Of a stretch of DNA of 64,000 nucleotides, positions 46,986-59,408 are shown piece by piece; the stretch's first letter is position 1, and the number at the start of each line of letters is the position of its first letter. This DNA comes from Gymnorhina tibicen (Eukaryota; Chordata; Aves; Passeriformes; Artamidae): contig VXAZ01001116.1 in NCBI GenBank assembly GCA_013399875.1, forward strand, positions 392,319 to 456,318, read 5' to 3'. The notes beneath the pieces are model-generated. The model did no database searches, was not told the DNA's origin, and saw only the letters and a list, made by a program, of their open reading frames with translations. The position numbers and the translations under genes were made by a program.

Positions 46986-49900
46986 CTTGGAAAGAATTTT
47001 AATGTGCTAGTTATGCTAATAGTAAACTAAAAATAATAAAGAGAGAATTTCATACCACAATTGGTTTTAAGTGTAAATACACACATACAATATAATATAA
47101 AGGAAAGTAGAAAAACCTGAACAGTACCAGCTCTACTGTTTTGGTCAATTACCTGTTACACACCTAACGTGGCTTTCACTTGCACCTGCTACATTTCAGC
47201 CTTTCTACTTTTAGATCTTCAAAATTTTCAGGTAACTTTGCATCAGTCCAAGTTTTCTGATTAACCAATTGCTTCCCCCTGCTGGAACAGATATCATGGC
47301 AATGAGCATGTTGGTGACACACAGACAGAGACCTGAATTGCCAAAGGCTGATTGTTCCCTCTCACTAACACACCCCAGGCTGCTCTGTTCTGAGGCACAT
47401 CAAGTCTACAAGACAGTCTGACAGAATTACAATTTTGTTGTGTTCCTCTCAAAATATTCATGAATCATAGATTAAAATATTTCCTATGGAAGTATTCAAC
47501 ATACACTACCTTCATGTTCCAAAAAACATGAAGATTTGTATTGTGCCTCAGATTGCATATTATTGAATTTACTTTTTGTGTTGAATGAAATATCAATGTT
47601 TATATTGGTAGAACTGAGTATCTTCCTAATACAGACAGAAGACTGAAATTATTCACAGCATCCTGCCTCCTGTAAAATTCAGGAAGGCTATGATGAAAAA
47701 TAATTTAATACAATAAAATAACAGGTCTCTAAATTCCAAGAAATATTAGTGATCTCAATATTACAAACATAAAACATTTAAGTTGTTGCTAGGACTGTAT
47801 CTTTTATCTGTGATGAAAAACTGTATTTCCTTTGTGTTTTATTGCCATCATGATTGTCACATCTGTAAGCTATGAGAGAATATGCTAATTAATTAGAAAA
47901 GCAATAGTTTTCATAAAACTTCCCATATAGCTACTGTCTGAAAAGTGTATGAGGTGTACCTGGTGTTAGTCAAATTCTGTTGAAGTAACTTAAATGTTGT
48001 TTAAGCTACAGGAGGAAAATTTAGAAACATGATTTAATATTTAACAACAATGAAGAACAACTATTTTCCTCTTTTATCTTCTCTCAGGACTGCACAGCAC
48101 AGAAAATTTCTCTGCTATCAGCTCAGGAACTGCTGCAGGAGCAAGTGCACCCTCAGGCCATGTGGCATGCCTGAGGAGCCATGAGAAGCTTTCATTATAA
48201 AATCCCTTTAACTATGTTTATTCACAGCACCTACCAACACCCTGTATCACCTTATCAGCACTGAACTCCCTGCCAAGAGCTTCTGGGAAAAGAAAAAAAG
48301 ACCTGGATTCTAGGTTAAACCAGCACAGCATAAGTGTGCCTATCTAGTACTCTCTGCTCCTAGATTTTTCCCATCGTGTTAGCTGTTGACGGGTGATTCT
48401 TTAAGTCTGTTCAGAGATCATGAGGTAGGTGCTATTTGTGGTTAGAAAACCTGCAAAAATGTACTTGTTTTGCCTTTATGCATTTGCTGTTACAAAATAC
48501 CAAAAGGCAATCTGTCATACACCATAGTAACAATTAGTTGTGTAGAAAATTATCTCTTCAGAGAGAAATATCAAAAAGCTATTTTAAAACTAAACAAGGA
48601 AGATTGTTTCAATTTTGTCTTAAATTTCATATGTTCATAAAGTCAAATGTAAAAAACCCAGATTCCTAGAAAATATTTATATTATATACTGATAATTTGT
48701 GCAGTTGTGAGTTTAAATTGTCAAGATAAATAGACCCATGGGCAAAAATTCAACACTGCTGTTCAGCTTCAGATTCTGTTTCTTCAATGCAGAAGCAAGA
48801 AGACATTTAACCATTATCTCCAAGGGACAAATAAGCTTCACATCTGTCATTATAATAAAAATCAGACAAATTTATTCTAATATAATCATATCTTTTCATG
48901 CTGGTCTTCAGCTGACGTTAAAGATAAGCTTCGAGGAAAAGATGGATGGCTAGAGGAAAATGGAAATGGAGAAAAAATCAAATTACAGAAAACAGGAAAG
49001 AAATTACCTAAAAATGACAGAAACAGACAGGGGTAGCATAAACCTCTCATGGTATCTGCAGAGATGGTTGAAAATTGCACCACAACTATTTAAATGCACA
49101 TTAAATTAAATTATATCTTTACCAGAAGCGTTCACTGTTTCAATGTCCTCGATATTAACAGATTTTGTTAAAATGGAGAGTATAAGGCACTTCTAAATAT
49201 TATTGGAAATTGGTTTGCTAAATCCTCCAAATTATGTCCAGATATGCATTGCTTTCTTTCTATTCATTAACACAATTTTTTAAATAGAAATAAAAATTTG
49301 CTATTCACATATTTTTACAAAAATTATTCTAATTAGACATATTTTATTGTGCACAACATTTTATTTTAATAAAACACAGGCACAAAGCATTGTAGAATGA
49401 ATACTGTGCAAGAGAGAGAGACAGCAAACAATATACAGCAGGATCTTGCTCCCTCCTGGCTTGTGACACAGACTGTGATTCATGATGCAAATGTTGCTGA
49501 TAAAAACAGCTTGGTAGTTGGCTTAAATGTACTGGCTTAGTTTGCTACTTTAAATTATTTCAAAGAATATTTGCCCCAGGAGGTAAATACAAATCTCATT
49601 AGGAAATCTCTCTTTCCCCTGCCCTCTTTCCCCTGAATTATCCTTGCAAGACCTTTCTAGAAACAAAAGGGAAATAGATTCTTTAATTGATTAAATTAAT
49701 TACTTCTATTTCATTGGTTGGTGATCTTTGCAACTCCTGCATAGAATGAAGGAGGTTTTCACGCAACAGTGCAAGGAAAGTATCATGTTTAGAAATAGCT
49801 TATTAGAACTCACTAATTCATAAGCAAATCAAAATTTAAGAAATCAAGCTGAAGCTTAGTTGGATGGGAAAACTGCACTTTCTGAGGCAGTTTCACTCAT

Positions 49901-52900
49901 ACATGCTTTGCCTTCAGGATGCTCCAGGTCCCCAGATGGGCCAGCACGTTACCATAACTTCTCCAAGAACACAGTGCAATGCAGAGGACTGGATTGGACT
50001 CACAGCCTTGGTATATCCACTTCCCACCTCGTTCACCACCTAGGGGTAAGCATGTTACACCAAAGGCATGGGCTTTCACTCTCAGTTCCACACAGATGCT
50101 GTAGCTTTCAAGCTGGTGTAAATACACCTAAAGCAAACTCAGGTCTCCTCACAGAAACATGGAGCCATCCTGAACTAGGGACTATTCCTAACCTGACACT
50201 GTCTACCCCAAACCTGAATTTATTTTTTAGAGTTACAGCTTGTAAGAAAAGTGGAAAGGAGAATCCATGACCAGATAGCCCTGAGTAGGAAGCCCACATA
50301 AACTCTTAGACCGTAGGCAAAGAAATGTTGGCTTAAAAGTGTGAATTACCTCTTAACATCCATGTCTGTACTGGTAGAAGAAGCTATCTGGTGAAACCTG
50401 GTGAAAGTATGACATGATAGTGTAGAAGGACTAGGGTGAAGGGGAAAGCTTTTTTATCTACAGGTCTCACTTGTAAATTATTCGTGTTAAAGACTGACAG
50501 AGGTGCGTATTCTGAAAGGACAGAGATGGCCTTTTCATGAAGAGACCCCTTACTTACTCAGAATACCTCTTACTTCTCTCCTTACTCATTCTATGTTATT
50601 TTAATGGTGTGAGGTTTTATACAGGTAAAGCTTTTGAACTCAAAATGAGTATCATTTCTCTTCTTTGGGCTGAATTTAGGCAAGCCCTTTTCTAAGTGTT
50701 CGCAGATGTAAAGTTATTTTTCACAGACAACTTACACCTGTAGTAAAATTTTTATCTGTTTTTAGGAAAATTACTACCCCTTCCTCTCAAAATAATTATC
50801 TCAGAATAAAAGTTACTCATATCAGAGGAGAACCACTAACCCATAGATGCTGGTCAGAATCTGCCATACTGTCTTCTCACAGGAAACACCCTCTTACCCA
50901 GGGCAGTTCCATAGAGTAACACTTTGCAGCCTTCTGTAGCAGAAGAACACACTCTCTTTGACAACTGAATGCAGTAAAATGAACAGATAGATCATAAATT
51001 AGGAAGATTAAAATACCCAGTCCTATCTTTTCTCAAGATTAGACTCAAGAACTGTAACAGGAGAACATATGTATTTTCTGCTTCTCTCTATTCTCCATGC
51101 CAGCAATATTATATTTTTAACTAAATAAAAACATTATGTAGTTACAAGCACTGCTTTCCCTTTAAAATTGTTTTGAAGTGCAGAATACCATATGTCTCTA
51201 CTGAGTGGTGTACTTGATTAATTATTTTCTGTCTCTTCACTTAAACATGATTGTTTCAGATAGGCAGCATTTATGGCAAGAGAATTAAAACCCAGAAATT
51301 GCTCACTGAGTTTACTTGTAAGCTCATGTCTCAGATACACAAATTAAAATCTTATTTCAACATCTAAAAGTATTGCAACTACCAGCAGTAGGTGATGAGG
51401 AATATTTTTGTCTCCTCACTCTGTGTGTGAAGAGCTCAGGCCAGCTATTATATAATGGGGTGGAGGTCGGTGGGGGAGAAATCTGTAATGTCCATGGACA
51501 GCCTGGGGCATACATAGGAGCTCCTTAAAAGCTACTGAAGCTACTTCGGTCTTCCAAAAGGAAAACACAAAATTACACCACGCTATGAAAATCTAATCAT
51601 CATCCAAAGTTTTAAATTAGAAAGAGAAATTACTGTCTAAGCCAACACAAGTAACCATTTCTTTTTCCCACCTTCTTGTCATCTCAGTCTCCCTACTGTC
51701 TGCATGCCACCTCATTCATTTCCATGAGCTGCTGCCTGCCTTTTATTGAGGACTGTTTCTGGACATCTGATCTGCTGTCAGACAGAAAGGCAAGGGAACC
51801 CGGTAGAACTTCCTATTGAAAAATGAGATCCATGTGAGAAGAAAGAGCATTAAAGCTGGCCAAAGGAAACAAAACATTTGGATACAGCATGGTGGATGAG
51901 AGGAGTGATACATTCACTTGTGCCAGTTGCTGAAAGGTCTGTGCATTAACTACAGTGATATGAGCCGTAGGATCGCATCTGGCAGTGTTGCTGGGAGTAT
52001 TCTCCCCCAGCGTAAATTGTAATGGACATTTGTAATGTTTAATTACATTGACAAGGCATGCACAGAAGGGACAAGTACACAAGCAGACACATAGCACTGA
52101 AATGGAAAATCTAATCATTAAAGCAGAAAACATAATTTTGAAACAGCTATAGACAGAGCAGGATGAGGCTGCTACAAGCCTCGCAAATATCACCTTAGCT
52201 AAGAGACAGAAATCACTGCTAGAAAGATTAGATGGAGAGGGAAACATATTTGTTTTTCTGTTTCATCCTAGACAGTGTTTTTTCAGGGTTAATCATTCAG
52301 TCATATTCGGTCAGAGTACTCTAAACAGTATGTCCTTCATTTTGAACTTCCAGACTGGATGTCCCATCGTATGGAAATTAACCTACGATACCAAAAACCG
52401 TCTCAGGTGAGCTATTCCTTTTCCCCAATAATTCCAATAGGGATTTGGGTTTTTGTTTTGCCATGTTTTGTTTTTCTCAAGTGCTGGAAAGGGCAGCCTG
52501 TCTATAAAATTATCTGTGGGACTGGGACATTATGGGGGAGTGATAGGGAAGGAGATGACTTAGATGAGTCTGCGGAAGGAATGAAAGATACTCAGTGAGC
52601 TGTAACAGCCCTTTATCACTTGCCCACATATCAATTGTTATAGCTGATGCACTTAAAAAGTTCATTCTCTTTCTAGAGATAGAATGTGTAAAAGGCTGTG
52701 TGCTAAGTAGTCCAAAGTAACAAATGCCAGCTCAAAATCTCAGGGATGGTTCAGCCTGTTACATAAACTTTTGTTATCAGCTAGGCAAAAGACTGAGATG
52801 AAAAAAAACCAAACATAAAATAGATTGATGAAATTGAAAGACTTGCAATAAACAGACTTGCAGGCTTCTTGTCAGAACACCACATAGTACTGGAATAAAC

Positions 52901-54539
52901 TGAGATACCTCTGGAAGGTACACTTACTGTAATATTTCCAAAAAGTGTTATATTTATTGATGTTTATGAGAGTGGAATGTCACTTTTAGGCAGCTTTAAT
53001 TGGACAGTGGCCAAAGGGGTGCTGATGTCTCAATTTCATTTCTACTTTTTCCAGAGCACCTTTTCCTATGATTTTAGGGTTGGGCATATCTATATTTGAA
53101 CCTTCCTCACCATATCATATTAGGCATCCTGAGTGGACGAGGCTAGTAAAATAAAATATTTGATGAGATTTAGCTGATTTTTACGTAATGTCACCTGTTG
53201 GAACTGGGTTCCCATTATTACTTTTTCTTCATGATTTGTTTTCATTCTTCATCTTATTTTTCCACCTTTCTATCAAACTAATCATATCTTCTGGCTAACA
53301 AAATTCTGGTTTAGAGTGTCAGGGAAACTGTACTTCTTGTAATGTTATCAAGAACTACATTGTTTTACGCACAGTGATCTTGCCACACTTTTGGCAGATG
53401 TTAGAGCAGTTGATAGGACTGTCTATGAGGCCCCCAATGATACAATTTTGAAACAAATCTCAAAGGCTGGTCACAGTTTTCAATAGAAATGACTAATCCA
53501 AGAGTGGCAGCCAAATCATCACTTTCTGCCATGGTATCACGTTCAATGCCATCTGACTCCTCAGAGCTCTCTCTTCACAGGCCTCCAGGTTGGCAGAACA
53601 CCTGTGTTTCCTACTTGGACAGTTTCCTGGTACCTCTCTCCTTTCCTTCACAGGCTGCCCAGCTGGTAAATGCCCATACTGCCCATTTTCTCAGACTGGT
53701 TGTCTTTGGATATTCCAGCTTCCTTGACTTCCTGGACACTTACCTTTCTGGGCTACTGAGCTTCCACAGAGACAACCTTTTTGGATACCCAGCATTCCAG
53801 CTGTCCTCCTCACAAGCCAAACTAAAAATTGAAAGGTACTACAGGAAACAGGATAATAATTTAGTTGGTGGACCCAGCTAATACAGAGACAGCTGACTGC
53901 CCTGTAATATAGGAAGGCAAGGGCCACGAAAATATATTCCATGGATTTAATTCCTTTCCCACTATTATGTTTGGCTTTGTATATATGAATTTTCTGATGA
54001 GATTGATATTCTGTTTACCAGCCTGGTAACACTGAATTTGTACTCAGGTCATCCACAGGCATAAACTTATAAAAAAAGAAAAAGAATCTTATGCATACAC
54101 TCATGGAAAGAAAAACTTGCTAGAAAGGAATTTGGTTGAGCTTGCACAGCAATGTGATGCATTATGACATTCTTTTAATTTTACCTGCTGAAGTTTGCAC
54201 TCTTCACAATTTTTTTAACTTGAATTTAAATTAACTTATATCTAACAAGAAAAAAACTGCAACATATTATTTACAAAATTAAAATTAATTTCCTTCTCAC
54301 CTGTATATTCTATTTGCAATTTTGAATTGCAGTATAGCTCACCAATGCACATTTTTGACACCTGTTCTAATAGAATAAGTAAAGGAGTAGACTATAAACC
54401 TCTGTAAGGTCCTATACTGATCAGCTATGAGACACCTGACAGGCAGATTTCACAAAGAGTAGCTGATAGACAGAGAACTGAACCACTCCAAGCCATGGAC
54501 TACACTTTGGGTTGATGCCATGTTTGATCCTCCTGACAT
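46986..54539. other. Gene-free AT-rich unique sequence
   Basis: No gene is recognised. The longest frames are 51813-52247 (minus, 144 codons), 49860-50270 (plus, 136) and 53489-53881 (plus, 130). They carry no domain, signal peptide or repeat pattern I know, and the first two have competing frames on the opposite strand or in overlapping phase. Near 48313-48322 the minus strand reads TGTGCTGGTTTAACC, the start word of the ERVL-like LTR family, but no matching body or end follows. Confidence 0.5.
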
Positions 54540-55240
54540 ATTTGTCAGTTCTGGTTCTCTTTTATTTCCGCCCAAGGCTTTTCAGCTCACTTCACTGTTC
54601 CATGAGTGTGCTCTCACAGGCTTCTCATGACAAATCAGTCACATTTTCCCAGAAAATTCTACTTTTACTGGTTTAGGCTCCAATTCCAGTCCCAGCCTGC
54701 CTTTCTCTCCTCTCTTACAGTCCCTCCAACCATTCCACTTGCAATCAGCTTTTTATTCAGTCTTTAGTCAATCATTTCAAGTTTGTCTCTATAGCCAATC
54801 TTACATTCTACATTCCTCGGCTTGCCTTCTGAAATTAGTCTCACTTTGAAAGCAGCCTCACTCCTCTCACTCCCCAGTCCATAGTTTTTCTCACCTTTCT
54901 TTCCCAATTCCTTGGCTCAGTCCATTTCTCTGGCTATTTTGCTTCTCCACATGCTTTAGTTCTTCACCAGTTATATATGCCATGCATCTTTATTTTCCTA
55001 TCCCTTTTCATTAGTCCTTTCTCCTATATTCTAGCCAGTCCTGGTCTTCCTAGGATCCAGTGCTAACCTCATTAGTCGTCTGCTGTCTGTCTTTGGGTAT
55101 CCAATTCCAGCCCAGATTCTTCCACTATACATTTTGCCTTTTTTGGCTTCCAGTCCTTCAGATAGACAAGAGATAAAAAATCCTACACCTGCCTCTCTCT
55201 AACCAGTCATTCCCCATATTCCTTTGGTCTTCTGGCTCAA
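54540..55240 (+). repeat. Degenerate pyrimidine-rich tract
   Basis: About 700 bp is dominated by C and T on the plus strand. Recurring words such as CCAGTC, TTCCAG and TCTCC include AATTCCAGTCCCAGCC near 54681, CCCCAGTCC near 54873, AGCCAGTCCTGG near 55033 and TTCCAGTCC near 55148. The look is of an old minisatellite that has lost its period by mutation. No coding frame of note runs through it on either strand. Confidence 0.6.
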
Positions 55241-56229
55241 GAAGTAGCCCTTAAAGTCCCAGTGTGTTGTGTTCTGCTACCAGTTCCTGACACCAAATGC
55301 AAGTATTTGCTGCATATCAGAGGAATCATTTGCATACCTGGAGGTCTTGGATTGTGCAGACTACAGTAAGTTTTCTGGTATAAACCCACAAAACTATAGT
55401 GTTCTGAACTAAGCTTGGCCTCTACTGTAGGTCTCAAGGAAGCCTTCAAAACAGGGCTACATAGAGTCATGATAAATATAGCCTGAAACCATAGTTTGTC
55501 TTAAATTTACTTTCAGTTGTATTTTCCAAAAATCTGTCCTGCGTATTAGTGCATGATTATTAGGATGGAAGGCAACACAGAGGAATCAGAGAGATAAAGA
55601 CAGACTGAAAACTAGGTTTAATGTTTAGATAGCTGAATCTCTTCCTTAGCTGAAAAAAAAAATGAAGTGAACTATGGGAAAAGCATGCTTACAGCAAACA
55701 AAAAACCATATTCTGCATCCAATATTTCTTGCAGAAGCAGTTAGTCTGACACTGAAGAAATGGCATTTTTCCTCATTCAATTTCTATGCAATCAAGGTTC
55801 TTGTCACATTTACTAGGAGAAAGCACCAATATTTTCACATGATTAACCACACTGGTTTTTACAGCAAGAATGACAGAAAGTTGTATTAGTTTTATGAAGG
55901 TGGATTTACACTTATTTGAGTTGTATCTTATTTTCTTACATGCTACTTGTAGTAGTATCTGCATTCAAATAATATACTTAGAACAGTTCAATTAACTAAA
56001 ACACACTAACAAGAAAAAGCAGCCTCCCAAACCCCCATGGAAATTGTGCAAAATTACAACAGTTGAATTCATTTTATTTGTAATTATCAGTAGTCAGGTG
56101 CCTTACAGTTCAACTGTGGTTCCTTCAAGCACTTGCTGGATACACTGCCTACCTGATTTCAAAACATTTCTTTCAGAGTTCACAAATACTCTGTGACTGT
56201 GTTTGTATGTGTGTGTTTGTTTATCTATA

Positions 56230-56262
56230 TATATATATGCATGACATTCATGCATATATATA
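56230..56262. repeat. Perfect 15-bp-arm hairpin in a TA/GT-rich tract
   Basis: TATATATATGCATGA (56230-56244) and its exact reverse complement (56248-56262) flank the loop CAT. A GT-rich stretch (56200-56222) precedes it and ACACACA follows, so the palindrome is embedded in mixed microsatellite sequence. Confidence 0.95.
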
Positions 56263-56591
56263 CACACATTAATTTCATCAAAGCTTCTGTCTTTGTCTCT
56301 TGACTGATTTTTTTTGAAAAATAACATGTAATCACTAAAAAAATATGGTACTGCTTATTTTAGCTGAACATTTCACTTTCACAGTGCCAGAAACACAAGC
56401 TAATCTCCCGATGGATAATTGATAAAAGATATTTCCTAGTGATGAGATGTTTGAGGACATTGCTGCAGTGTTGTGTATAGGCCTAGACATTTTGGTTTTT
56501 TCATAAACGTCAGATACTACTCACTACAAGCACTTATTTAGAGCTATGCACATTTTATTTTATACATATATTTGAAAGCCTGAGGGACGTG

Positions 56592-56650
56592 AGAATCAGT
56601 TAACTTGGAAGGTCTGGGGAGATTTCTGTCATCCAGGAGTCCAACATCCT
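56592..56650 (-). mobile_element. Possible CR1 3' tail scrap
   Basis: GAATCAGTTAACTTGGAAGG, then CTGTCATCCAGGAGTCCAAC, follows the order of the reversed CR1 tail (GAATCATAGAAT...TTGGAAGGGACC...GGTCATCTAGTCCAAC). It is short and diverged, with no CR1 body beyond. Confidence 0.45.
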
Positions 56651-59266
56651 TAATCCTTACCTGTTGTCACAGTCCAAGGGGACATCCTGAAATCAGAGTG
56701 TCAGTGGAAAACATCAATAATGAACTCTTCAATAATATATCAGTAATGAAGTAAGGAGGAAAAAAGGTACTACTACTCAGTATCAGAGATAATGTCTGTC
56801 TAATCCAATATGACACTGTTCCTGGCACTAGGTAAGACTCCACATGAGGTAGACATAAAATTATATGCTCTCACTATCAGCATGCCATTCTCACAAAACT
56901 GTGGATGTCTTCTGACTGTCTTCTGCTCTTCAATGTGGGGCTTTGGTTTCCTTTTGATACATTTTTTAAAAATTAAGATAAAAGACTAATGACTTTCAAG
57001 CTGTAATTCACATTCAGTGGCCACATCTATAAATTAGCACAAATGTTAAAGGAAAGGCAATGCATATTGTATTTACAGATTTTAAAGCTATCATGCAAGA
57101 TGAAAAAGATTAATGTGCTACCTCCCTTCTGCCAGACACTGGAAGCCATAGATTGTAGATTTTGTATATTTTGTTTCAGGAAAACTATGCTGACTGTACT
57201 TTCCCCTTCTCCCCTACCTTATACATAGCAGTTTTGAGATAAAGAGAACTCTGTGTCATGCACCTGGGAATAGCATCTTTCAGTGGAAGCACTCATCTCT
57301 CACTGACATCATCCAAGTGCAGGAAGCATGAAGGAGTCAAGTTTTTACCAGCCTTTTCAGCAAAGGACAGTTTCAGCTTGGGTGAATATTTTGTAGATCT
57401 CTCATTACTGATATTAGAAGATATTTCTGCAAGCCTTTCATTATAATATAGTAATTCAGAGACAATTATAAAATCTACTAGTCAAGATTTGAATGAAAGA
57501 ACCCTTAAACCCCAAGACCAAGAACAAAAGAATAAATTATTTATAGCTTCTGTCAAAGCCACATCACCTCTGATCCAAATCCAAAGCTGTCCCAGGACAG
57601 CTTTTCTTTGAAGCTGTGATGAGTAATAGTATAAGGCAGGCAGGGGCACAGTGGAGTGTTAAGCAGAGCAGAGGTGTGGGTGCAGTGTAGTACAGCAGGG
57701 CCTAACCCTACAAGTGCTGCATCCAGCTTCAATTGCAGTGCTGTTATGAAATCAGTGTATTGTCTACCACTACCAGATCACCAATCTGTTAACAGTGGGG
57801 TTTAACTTCTTCTTAGAAATGCTTTCTGACTTCATAGCTTCCTATCTCAATTATCACTTTTTTTGGATGACTCATGTTATGAGTTGGATCCCAATTTTCA
57901 GGCACTGATTTTCAAATTCTTAGTGACATCAGTAGTCAAAAGGAAGTTAATAGAAAAAATTCAGTTGGACAAAAGCATTCAATGAAATATTTCTTGCTGG
58001 GAGGACAGACATCAACATAGATTTAAATTACTTTAATAAAAATATATTGGAATGTTTTATGTAGAAGTCTGTATACCCCATGGAGATTTAGGAATTTTAC
58101 CTACTCTTTGTCCCCTCCAACAGTTTTGCTTATACATAAGTCTTCAGCATCATATGACATGCACAAATTCACACTGCAGCTTTAATCTCACTTGTGTATG
58201 TATTTATTTTAGATTTGGTTCAGCCACGTCTCTGAATAGATCCCAGACTGGATGGAAACGTATATTGTAGCAGTGTTTTCAGTACACACACACCTGTTTT
58301 CTGCGGAGACTGAGTGGAGCAACAGGAGACATTCTCTCCCAGGGGAATTCTCAGTCAATGGCTTGCAGCTGAATTACAACACTTACAACAACAACAACAG
58401 ATTGTGATACAAACTGGGTGCCTCCAAATTTGTCCCTGTAACATGCTTTTTTTTGTCTTTCAATTTATGTTTCCTTTTATTTTACATCTTAGATGACATA
58501 TTTCATAGCAGTTTCATTAAAAGCCAGAGTTTCACCTTTTTTTATTGTATCTTTCATGCAAACATTTCCATTTGCTTGAAATCACTATCACAATGGTCTT
58601 GTTATAAATAAGGTTTTTAGGTAACCATGTACTGTGCCTTGTGGTTACTTTCATTAGATTAGACATGCATACCACATACGTTTTCCACTATAAATCAATA
58701 TGTTAAAGAAGGCATTATATTTTCTCCCATTTTCATTGTAAAGCTAAATTCAGAGTTAATGATCCCAATCAACACAGAGTGATTAAAGTAATCCTTAAGT
58801 AGACATAATAATAATACGGCAGAAGGAAAATAATACAATAGCTCCTAGATTTGGAACTGAGACCATTCCCCATATCTTTGTCTATGTGCTTGCACTTACC
58901 AGGAAATTTTCATACAAAATGCTAACTCCTGAACAGAAGGAATTTTGACAGTAAAGGCTTCTCAGGCTCAGGAAGGAATTGATCAAACCAGAGTGAGAAC
59001 CAGAACTCTGTATTTGCTTTCTGAATAGCCAATATTTCAGTGATTATGATGTTCATTTGGAACATGTTCAAATCTTTGGTCCATCAGCTCAGACTAGGAT
59101 CCAAATGAGCCTCCTTGAAACTGTTACTCAGGTATAGTTCTCTGCTTTTAAAAGTTCTGATTTCACTCTAACTCTGAAAACAAAGGTTTTGAGAGGTAAA
59201 AAAAAAGAAGGAAGAGTTAATTTTTTTGCTTTGTTATGTGAGGTGGTTAGCTGGAAATGCAGAAGA

Positions 59267-59408
59267 GGGAATGATTAACTCAGTTGGTCAAGCATGGTGC
59301 TGATAATGCCGATGCCATGGGTTCAATCCCTGTACAGGCCACTTAAGAGTTGGACTCAATTATCCTTGTGGGTCCCTTCCAACTCAGAAGACTCTGTGGT
59401 TCCGTGAC
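59267..59408 (+). mobile_element. tRNA-Ile-derived SINE with CR1-like tail (TguSINE1 type)
   Basis: The 5' part is tRNA-like. A-box match TTAACTCAGTTGG lies at 59275-59287, an anticodon-loop-like CTGATAA follows near 59300 (isoleucine type), and B-box match GGTTCAATCC lies at 59320-59329, ending in a GGCCA acceptor-like stretch at 59337-59341. The 3' part is a CR1 tail: CTTAAGAGTTGGACTCAATT, ATCCTTGTGGGTCCCTTCCA, ACTCAGAAGACTCTGTGG. This two-part build is that of the songbird TguSINE1 family, moved in trans by CR1. The acceptor stem is eroded and the A and B boxes have CpG or transition changes, so it is neither a tRNA gene nor a fresh insertion. It is the best lineage marker in the window. 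Confidence 0.85.

Larger units (their letters stand above)
55241..59266. other. Gene-free AT-rich sequence
   Basis: No gene is recognised. A TA/GT-rich hairpin and a CR1 scrap inside are listed separately. Frames of 60-77 codons have no signature. A short ACA repeat lies at about 58384-58398. Confidence 0.55.

Noticed and set aside
48070..48322. A second ERVL-like LTR on the minus strand, from the start word TGTGCTGGTTTAACC
   Set aside because: Only the first 15 bases resemble the family. No inverted end, target duplication or body similarity follows.
49860..50270. 136-codon plus frame with a donor-like GGGTAAGC near 50043
   Set aside because: There are minus-strand frames across the same interval (49897-50127, 50108-50299), only a weak acceptor near 49917, and no protein family match.
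51813..52247. Longest open frame of the window (minus, 144 codons)
   Set aside because: It is Cys/Ser/Leu-rich with no domain, repeat or splice context. One frame of this length in 64 kb searched in six frames is not strong evidence of a gene.
53489..53881. 130-codon plus frame as a possible gene
   Set aside because: No recognisable domain. An 83-codon antisense frame covers half of it, and I see no promoter or splice signal.
59267..59341. A functional tRNA-Ile gene
   Set aside because: The A and B boxes are recognisable, but the acceptor stem is eroded and the sequence continues directly into a CR1 tail, so it is a SINE.
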